A program made the translations under genes and the position numbers. The notes under the pieces were generated by a model. It worked only from the letters and a program-made list of their open reading frames with translations. It did not search any database and had not been told where the DNA came from. Below are positions 55,956 through 64,000 of a DNA stretch of 64,000 nt, in pieces; the stretch's first letter is position 1; each line of letters begins with the position of its first letter. The DNA comes from Marsupella aquatica (lineage: Eukaryota > Marchantiophyta), in contig OZ316897.1 of assembly GCA_973895155.1 (NCBI GenBank), forward strand, positions 16,492,001 through 16,556,000, in the 5' to 3' direction.

Positions 55956-56140
55956 CTAATGTCCAGAACGACTCGCTCCAGGTATTTATCCTTATTCAAA
56001 CGTCTGTGATACTGGGCAGCGGACAGCAAGGTACGGGGCTAATCAATGATAATCTCATTAATTAGCCTCGATCTTGAGGTTCGTCTCGAATAAGTACGTG
56101 GGGTTCTTACATTCTCTGTGCATGCTTCGAGCAATCCGGA

Positions 56141-56340
56141 CTTGCAGGCAGTTATGTACAATTCGAGAAATTTTGACTTGCAGGCAGTTATGTATAATTC
56201 AATAAATTTTGACTTGCAGGCAGTTATGTACACTTTGAGAAATTTTCACTTGCAGGCAGTTTCTCTTAATGAACATCCTATACTTGCGTGCAGTTATGTA
56301 CACTTTGAGAAATTTTGACTTGCTGGCAGTTGTGTACAGA
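56141..56340. repeat. minisatellite, six units of 36 bp
   Basis: Units start at 56141, 56177, 56213, 56249, 56283 and 56319 with CTTGCAGGCAGTTATGTACA and then 'ctttgagaaattttga'. One unit is 34 bp. Confidence 0.95.
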
Positions 56341-57440
56341 ATGAGCATCGAGGTTGAGTTACTTTGTGAATCAAGTCCATAGGAGCTTTGCTTATCCATC
56401 CGGGTTTCACTTTCCCTTCTAAAGATCATTATAGTGATTTGTTTTTTTGTGCAAAATCTTTATCTTAAAATTTTAGAATTAGTGGTGGGCCCAGGAAGTG
56501 GAGGATTGCATTTTGCTCCCAAACCTACAAGTGAGCCAAAACTGATGAGGACAAAAAATTTTAACTTTGCACAAAAGGAGACAATGGTTCACTAGAGTAG
56601 TTCACTATGGCATTGTGGGCCGTAATGCACCCCTAAACCAGGGCTTTAGTGTGAGGTGTGAGAGGTTATCAATGCCGGCAATGTTCTGGTAATAAGACAT
56701 GAGTATACTTAAAAGTCTTAGATATTTTCAGTGATTACTATAAAGTCATTTAGTAGAAATAGAGGAGAAATTTCATTGACAATGAGCATATGCGATTCTG
56801 CACAGAGCATTTTCTACGTACATGCTGTTTAAATTACAAAGAGAAAAAAAATTACAAAGGCTTCAAAAGACTCTGAACTTCATGCCCAGGTTTGACCAGT
56901 GGCCAGACTGGTAAAGGCTATCACCAGAGTCGGTTATCAAAGATAGAAGTGTACAGTCGCAAGACAGATCTGCCCTCCATGAGTGTACAGGTCCTTGAAA
57001 GTTGCAGCTGAGCCGTGGATCTGGGATGGCCAGTGTTGGAGTAGTCATCCCCTGCCTGCCTCTTGAGACCAAGTTTGGTGGTTGCAAGAAATAAATATTC
57101 TCTATATTTTATTTATACTATTATAATCTAATATATAATTCTTTAAATTTCAATTAATTAAATTTTTTATCTTTGGGAGGTTTGGCAGGCTAAGCAGCTT
57201 GGGCAGAGGAGGCAATTGAAATTGAAGGGGCTATGCATGGATCTTATGGTGTCAGAAAATTATTTTTTGGATGAAAGGATAGGATTGCTTTTTGGTTTTT
57301 TTTTTAATTTGTAAAAGGAAGATGGATGTTTTTGGCTGAATAGTAGATAGATAGATAGATAGATGGCATATATGAGTCAAGTAGGGATGCATTTCTTCAG
57401 GCTGCTTACATGCAAATTAGGTCTTAATTTTTTTCCTCTA
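56341..57440. other. intergenic, no gene seen
   Basis: Contains A/T-rich tracts around 57110-57170 and the GATA repeat; no coding signal. Confidence 0.5.
57344..57363. repeat. GATA microsatellite
   Basis: TAGATAGATAGATAGATAGA, about five units. Confidence 0.95.
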
Positions 57441-57444
57441 CTTA

Positions 57445-57556
57445 GGCTCTTATTGGGGCCCTCCCCTTTTCAACTTTCCCTTTATTGGGTAGCTGTGCCT
57501 TTGGGACCTTGTCTCCCGGTTTGGCGTTTGGGCTTTTTGGCACTTTGATATATATC
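57445..57556 (-). repeat. dispersed lysine-rich repeat family, copy D
   Basis: Shares TTGGGT, TGCCTTTGGGACCTTGTCTC and the GATATAT end with the other copies. It is in inverted orientation to copy E 285 bp away. Confidence 0.75.
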
Positions 57557-57841
57557 TAATGTTAGGATTTTATTCTTTGGCAATGTGGTGTTTGGCCTTT
57601 CTTATTGGCTCAGTTCATTTTTGTGGTGGGGGCCTGAAAATGCATTCCAACTTTTTTTACAGTATATCTTTGATGGGACCCTTGCCAAAACCAACATTTT
57701 ATGTGATAGGCCCTTACTAAGCTTTTGTTACCACTGAATTTTCTCCACTTACCAAAGTTGGCATACTTTCTCCACAAGAATACCCTATACCCTCTCCCTC
57801 CACCACTCTTTTACTTGTGAAGGGACCAAAAAGACCCTCAA

Positions 57842-58120
57842 TGCATATATCACACTGCCCAAGGGCAAAAAATGCCAAGTCGGGAGACAAGATTCCAAAG
57901 GCAAATCAACCCAATGAAGGGGTGGAAAAGAGGGGAAAGGGTCCCAAGAAAAACAAGCCAAGGGGTGCCAAACCAAAAGTAGACAAAGCAACAAAGACAA
58001 AGAAGTAACCTATAAAGGAGCCATGAAGGCTAACACTACTGAGTGGAGAACTGAAAAGCCTGGTAGAGTTCCGGAGTAAACCGCAAAGGAGGGTCCCAAA
58101 GCGGAACCTGATGGGAGGCC
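57842..58120 (+). repeat. dispersed lysine-rich repeat family, copy E
   Basis: A plus-strand 63-codon frame (57817-58008) reads SGDKIPKANQPNEGVEKRGK and on to KNKPRGAKPKV; after one frameshift the match to copy C continues (TLLSGELKSLVEFRSKPQRR, about 58035-58090). With copy D it forms a large imperfect inverted repeat. Confidence 0.8.
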
Positions 58121-58443
58121 CAAAAACCAATTGCCTATGCCCTATGAAGGAGGGTGAAAGCTTGGGCTCGCTGAAGAGCCATAGACACCCGCCGCCAAAA
58201 ATGTATTTGAGACATGTGTATTGCATTATTTTACCAGAATGATGTGAATTCACCTCATTTTATACTCACAGATTGTATATGATATTCTATAACATGATGA
58301 TGGCTCAAGTGAGAAGAGGAGAAAGAGATGAAGGAATGTTTAATTTCTTTATTTTTTCTTAGAGATTATTTATTTGAATCCTTTTGCTATTAGTCTAAAA
58401 ACTTTTTCCTTTTATTTTAAAGGGTAGCTTAACTGGAGGGACA

Positions 58444-58500
58444 AAAAAAAGGAGGGGGGGAGGGGAGGGGAGGGGAGGGGAGGGGAGGGGAGGAGGGGGG
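58444..58500. repeat. (GGGGA)n array, G-quadruplex-prone
   Basis: About seven runs of four or more guanines separated by single adenines on the plus strand, preceded by an A-run. Confidence 0.95.
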
Positions 58501-61500
58501 CATTTGCTTCTTAAAATCTATTTTGTTTTTAGTGGGAGAGGGCTGGACACACAGCTTTTAATGGGATTTTTTTGTATGTCTTTTAAGGTATAAATATAAG
58601 TAAAAACTGAAACTAAGAGGGACAGGAAGGATGATCCTTTGACCACCAAGTCCTCTGTATAGTATGAAACAGGTAATATGCACAACATTGTACGGCTAAA
58701 GTAGTACAACTACTCTTCTTGTTAACACAACCAGGTGAGTAACTACTCTCAGTTGGCCATGACTGTAATAGAGAAGGGGTTGTAAGGGGGTAATGTGTAC
58801 ACGCAACTCATCAAACATTTGTTCATTCATAAGCTACTTTTCAGGAAAAAATTATCACCAATGACTTGTATGTGGGTAACAAATTGACAATTCCTGGCAA
58901 CTGGCTTGAAGTAGTAGCTTTCGGGTGACTTTGTGGGAAACACTCTTAAGAGCTTTCATTGTGAGGACTCTAAGTGAACTGTAGAAGTGTGATACTCCCC
59001 TCTTTACTTGCCCACCAATTAAACAAAACCAGCTTGAATGTGCGCCAACTCCTAGGTATGTAACAGGTTGTTAGATAACTCAATCTAATTATTAGTTGTG
59101 CAGTATGACCTTTGACATTCATTTTAGCACTACAATAAGCTAAAACAGATTTGAACTTCCAGGGGACCAACCATGATGATGAGGGACATATTGTTCTCGG
59201 CCATGACTGATGATATATAATTTAAGTAACTCTTTTGTTCATTGGAGAGTAAGTTTTAGAATGATTTTACCTACAGGAAGTAAACCTCTCCATAAAGCCA
59301 GAGCGTGCATGACACACATTTAAAATGTATGCTATTTACAAAATGAAATTGCACACAAAGGGTGTCATTGTCTAAACTTTGTACAAAAACCTTATCTTCT
59401 TTAGCCTTTTTCCAAGGAATTTTCCTACTTGGTTAAATTCCAACACCGGAACCAGGGCTAATTAATCCCTAATTATTATTTAATGTGGGATTGTGTTATG
59501 TTTACAAACTTTGTGCTTTTTCCCACTTTAGCAGATTAGCATGGATTACTTGGGGAAATAATCCCTAAGTAAGCAGGAGATCAACCAACATGGGAGTGGG
59601 TCAAATTTGCCTTATGCACAGCCTTTGATTGTGGCCTGACAGATAGTTTGCAAGAAATGAAGCAGATAAGTAATGAAAACACTGAGAACTTATAAATGTT
59701 CAGGGTTATTTTAATGTGTGAAGTATCACTTATTAAAATTTCAAGGATTTTTTAATTACATCAAAATACACAATCAGGGGTGCCTGATGCATACTGTCAT
59801 AGTGTTTTAGGCATTTTAATTAGAGATAGCGATCGATCCTCCAGGGTGTCAAATATCTTAAATGAACTGAAAATAGGTGCTTCACCTTTCTTAAGAATGC
59901 CCCCACTAGATTAGGCATAACCAACAACTCACCACCAAGTAAATTAATTGAAACGGGCTCCCGAATGAGCTACAAAGAGCGCAAAGACCATTCATACACA
60001 TTTTTGTTGAACTGTAAAAGGCAAGCGCAAGGCAAGTCTTTACATGTTGCCAAAGTCCATCCCAGCTTTGCCAGTTGGGCTTCACAGCCAACCTGCCAAT
60101 CCACCCCAGCAAGCTTATTTGTACTGGCATTATTATTGAGCATAATGTTTTTGAAAATGTGATATGTTAAAAACCATTAAGTCTTGACCAAATCTGGGAG
60201 TGTGTTTAGCATGCTTAAAATTCAGACACCTTGATTGAGCACATACATAAATGAAAAATGGATTAGACAAACCTAGTAATTCACTAGTACATGACTTCTC
60301 TACCTGCCATAATGCTTGGAGACACTGGACAACAATGCAAAAGCTAATCAAAATGCATGCGAAAGAAACTAGCAATGCTTCTATCTAATCTTTGCATAGT
60401 GGATAGTTAAGACAATACTTCTATGGACTTCTATTTTACTCGGGAGTTTCACATTTAGTATACTAAAATGTGAAGGGATGCTTTTTTAAGCAATGCTAAC
60501 TACTTAGATAGGGAATTATTGTGGTCCAAGCACATAGCAAGAACACTCCTCATATATTGTATTGCGCATCTTTATTAAGTGTGTCCTCAAGCACTACAAT
60601 AGAGTGGGGCTAAACCTTGGGGGTCTCACTATATGGAGGCACTCATCCCCTGCAACACTGTTTTAGGCCTCGGACACCCTAAAATGTAAGATTTTAAAAA
60701 TTTTGTTAACCCTTGATTAAAAAGACCATAATTAATATTCTTATAAGTCTCAAAATTGAAAATAGAATACCCAATTGTTCTTCTGAGAAAATTCTGAAGT
60801 TTTTCTTTGGAACCAATGAACCGACCCTATCATTCGTCGCACATGATGTGTCATTTTTGTGGAAGTGAAACCTTTGAGGGCTAAACCTTGGGGGGGGGGG
60901 TTAGCTTAGTGTATATTGTGGGGGTACCACATGCAATCCTAGCCTAATATAAATTCTCATATTTTATTAAAAAAATATTTCAAGAATATTCTAGATAGTC
61001 CTACCTATGTGTTTTTAAAATTTGGCCAATTTCTAATGAAAATACCTATTTTGGATCACACATAGTCCTACAATTTTGGGTAGTTGGCCCCCTAATGGCT
61101 AAAATCTCAATGCTTGCATTATGGGAGGAACTCACTAGTGACCAAATCTTTGCATTCTTAAGCCTTAGCCCACTCATTTCAAAAGATGAGCCAGTAGTTG
61201 TTAGCTCTGATCATCTACAGAACACTAGAATAACTTCACAATTGGAAAATATTTTACTCCTCAGTTGAGCAATTTAGTTTAGGTCAAACTTGTAAATTTA
61301 GACCCTTCTAGAGATCCACTACAATATTCTAAAGACAATGATGGTTATAATTAAAATTTTGCAGCTTTTGTTTTCCCCCCCAAAAAAACAAACAAGACCC
61401 CAGGGATGACAGCTGTCCAGGACCACAACCAGCCAAAGTTTTGCAGTGTTAAGCTTGAGGTACCTATAAATTGAAACTTAACTACAATAACTCAACTTCA

Positions 61501-62080
61501 AATTTAGCCCATAATTAAATGGAATAACCACCAAGCCAACTTTCTTCAAACCACTCACGATGAGTGGGTATTAACGTTATGAACCCTAAGTGTGAGTATT
61601 GTGCATATGAATATCATTGATATGCAACCAAATCAAACATTTCATGAACAGCTGGACCAACGAACTGGTTTCCATGATGCACTACTCTCTTGAACTCAAT
61701 TCCACATTTTTTCAATTTTTCAAGAATAATTGAAAAACGGAATCAGTCATGTGTGAAACATGATTTTCATTCACATGATAATACAACCATCTACTTAACA
61801 CAACATCTAGTAGCAGTGTCATTGTTTAGCCTTTGTGACCAACACCATCCGTCACGGGCCTGGCTATTATATCTCCGTAGGACATATCAGGAAGGGAGAA
61901 CTGATCAGTCTAATGAAACTCCACTTCCTTCGGAAATCAACTAGTGCACGTCTGTATTCCACAACATCAATCAAGGCACACGTCGATGTAAAGAACGAAA
62001 TTGGTGTGAGTCGGTAATTATGGCAGGACTGGAGGGATACTAGCTTTGCAAGGGACAATTGGCATGAGTGGAAGATCATG
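58501..62080. other. long intergenic region, no gene seen
   Basis: AT-rich, with only short domain-free open frames. The word GGCTAAACCTTGGGGG occurs twice (about 60608 and 60879), the second next to a G-run. Confidence 0.55.
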
Positions 62081-62084
62081 ATGC

Positions 62085-62340
62085 ATGGCAGCGCTGGAAT
62101 CGTACCCGAGGGTAGGCGGCCATAACGCTTATCCTGACTGTCTTTCCGAGCATGTTGGAGAGAGAGACGAAACGAATGGCAGAGTGAGGAGAGACTCACC
62201 GTGGCTCACTCTTGAGGCCGAATTGGATTCGTTCCCACCTGAAAAGCCCATGTCAGTTCTCCCTGGTCCTCGCAAATCGAGTGGGCAGAAATCGCTCCCC
62301 AGCGAGATCTTTTCCTGGGCTAGCCGTTGATTGCCGGCCA
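62085..62340 (-). other. possible first exon or promoter segment, minus strand
   Basis: Less AT-rich than its surroundings. On the minus strand an ATG at about 62252 opens MGFSGGNESNSASRVSH and meets a consensus donor GTGAGT near 62199. No domain and no following exon were identified. Confidence 0.25.
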
Positions 62341-63530
62341 GATTGACAACTATCAGAGGATATTAAGATTTGGTGCGACTGTACTGCATGTACAATGCTG
62401 AGCAAAGGATTTCACTCTACAAGAACCACACACACACTCTACATGAACCCGTTCGAACAGTTATGTGCTATAACCAGCACTGTACAAGAACCACACTCTA
62501 CATGAACCCTTTTTAATTGTTGTGTCCTATGTACTGTGTTCTTTAAGGATTCTTTAAAATATGTATTTTTTACGTTGGCGACTGTGGCGAATTGCACCTA
62601 AGGGAGGACATGCTAAGAAGATTCATTATTTAAATTTACTAGATTTATTCCTGACCGTTCGATCTCCCTAGATTAAACAGGACCATCAGAATATGGTTTG
62701 ATTAGAACCAGGCGAATGAGACGAAGAAAAAATCACGCCTAAAGTGGAGGCGAAGTGCCTTCACGAGGTGCATCAATGTGCATCAATGTGCCTTCACGAG
62801 GTGCATCATTTGTGTAATTTATCTTGGCACCTCATAAGATTTCTAATCTTTTCTATCTTAGAGGTTTCTTTTCCACTATTTTAGATTTCAATAATGTGCA
62901 TCCATGACAATTGTATGGGGTTTGAACCTAGACTAACTTGTCACATGGGCAGGCTTATACTTGTTACAAACTTCTTCTCCATGCCTTGTTCCTAGTTTTG
63001 GTGCTCCTAATTGATTGATTAAAATTTGTTGTCCTTATACATTTTTCAGTGGTATATATGAAATCTTTGGGGAGAACTCGAGAACCAGCCAGGTTTTCAT
63101 GACAAAACATTACACATACGGAACAGACAGAAGTGTTGAACCCAAATCTATGCCAGACCCAGTTCTCACGGTGGTATATGAACATTTAGTCTGAGTCATT
63201 ATAGGTGTTCCGTGCACGACAAGTCCTAGCCTCCTTTTTCGCTGAAGTAGCGTGCAAGTGGATTTGTCTCAAATAGATGCCTGAGAAAGATCTGTGAAAT
63301 CCTTCGTGACAAGGAGCATGCGCCTCAGGAAAACGGGCCGGTTCAAATTCATAAGTATAAACAAATGGAATGGAATGGGCACGGTTGGAACACAAGTCCT
63401 GCCTGCCGTCTACATATATATTTAAATTCTACAATATACAAATGGCAATGTTCCCACTGGGCCACACGAGGAGGTCATATGGCTCCCAGGAGGTTTACCA
63501 CGGCCACGTCACAAAATCCATGTCCCACCC
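62341..63530. other. intergenic with small direct repeats
   Basis: CAAGAACCACAC...CTCTACATGAACCC occurs twice (62419-62450, 62486-62509) and GTGCATCAATGTGCATCAATGTG near 62770 is a short tandem repeat. No gene seen. Confidence 0.45.
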
Positions 63531-63556
63531 ACGGGGCAGGCTCGCATCTCACGCGC

Positions 63557-63562
63557 CACGTG
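63557..63562. promoter_or_regulatory. G-box CACGTG
   Basis: A palindromic bHLH/bZIP core in a GC-richer stretch (63530-64000) that may be the promoter and leader of a plus-strand gene starting beyond the window. Confidence 0.4.
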
Positions 63563-63699
63563 AGCTGTGGCTGCTGGTTGCTTCGCAGCTCACCCGCTGG
63601 GTCCCGCCTGACTAGGCTCGGGAAATCTCCAGGCTCGGTGGAGGCGTCCAGAGTTCCAGACCTCGCTCCTCCTCGCGATCTCTCCTTTGTCTCTTGTGC

Positions 63700-64000
63700 A
63701 ATTATATTATACGGTAGAGCCGAAAACCCTCCCCTGGTGACGTGACTTCGGTTCTCTCTGCTTCTATGGTGGAGTTGATGGCGACCGTCGATCGGCCCTA
63801 TCGACGGGTGACGGCGCGGCTCGATTCGCTTGCTTGGACCATGAAATCCGGAGGAAGAGAACTTCATGAGGAGTCGAAGACATGGTGCCGGTGATCTGTG
63901 GCTGTGTGTGGAGTCGTTGGCAGAGAGCCCGAGAGAGAGATTCTCGTGGGAACTTGGAAAGGAGGTTCGGTGGTGAAGTGAGGCGGAGGTGAGGTCGTCG
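63700..64000 (+). other. possible 5' leader of a gene running off the window
   Basis: GC-rich with GAGAGAGA and CT-rich words typical of plant leaders; short ATG-started frames stop soon. No protein is recognisable before the edge. Confidence 0.3.

Noticed and set aside
56141-56340. CRISPR array
   Set aside because: The repeats are contiguous 36-bp units without unique spacers, in a plant genome; it is a minisatellite.
63365-63867. Open frames of 126-130 codons on both strands at the window end
   Set aside because: GC-rich leader-like sequence with no domain; both strands are open by composition.

Overview
The window looks like nuclear DNA of a land plant, probably a non-seed lineage (moss, liverwort or lycophyte grade). 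The evidence is plant-type genes (an ADF, an NHL/LEA2 protein, two LEA_1-like genes, a BTB protein) with short GT-AG introns, low gene density, AT-rich spacers and several plant transposon classes. The lineage is an inference; no organelle, rRNA, CRISPR or prokaryotic feature was seen.

Genes I support are: an NHL/LEA2 single-pass membrane protein (4216-5004, minus), an intronless actin-depolymerizing factor (9386-9808, plus), a candidate tetraspanin-like gene with uncertain splicing (11945-13172, minus), an LEA_1-like two-exon gene (27619-28347, minus), a single-exon 723-residue protein with a possible PARP6/8-type N-terminal architecture but no catalytic domain (33755-35926, plus), a two-exon BTB/POZ protein (38789-39695, minus) and a second LEA_1 gene (42921-43514, minus) with ABRE-like motifs upstream. 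The two LEA genes share an identical layout: a first exon of exactly 36 codons and a phase-0 intron. LEA genes, ABREs and an NHL gene suggest desiccation or stress physiology, but the neighbourhood is not an operon-like unit.

Much of the rest is mobile DNA. The most striking structure is a PIF/Harbinger transposon at 15398-25138 with matching terminal inverted repeats, a broken DDE transposase on the plus strand and a broken Myb/SANT-like partner gene on the minus strand. Its transposase gene has been split by three later insertions, each with its own target duplication: a 637-bp TIR element (TAAA), a 325-bp Mutator-like MITE (10-bp duplication) and a 3,988-bp element (TGAAG) with TG...CA ends, a TATA box and a decayed coiled-coil gene but no long terminal repeats that I can see. 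That last element is my best candidate for an undescribed system.

Other mobile DNA includes a foldback element at 525-1599, a LINE remnant at 14445-14970, a CACTA-like element at 29229-30271, a 5'-truncated LINE at 50045-53730 with a polyA tail and flanking duplications, tRNA-headed SINE-like units at 54675-55950, and a dispersed repeat family with a conserved lysine-rich reading frame (five copies). Many local tandem duplications sit in the spacers. From about 58.5 kb to the end I see no firm gene; the last 450 bases are GC-richer with a G-box and may be the promoter or 5' leader of a gene beyond the window.
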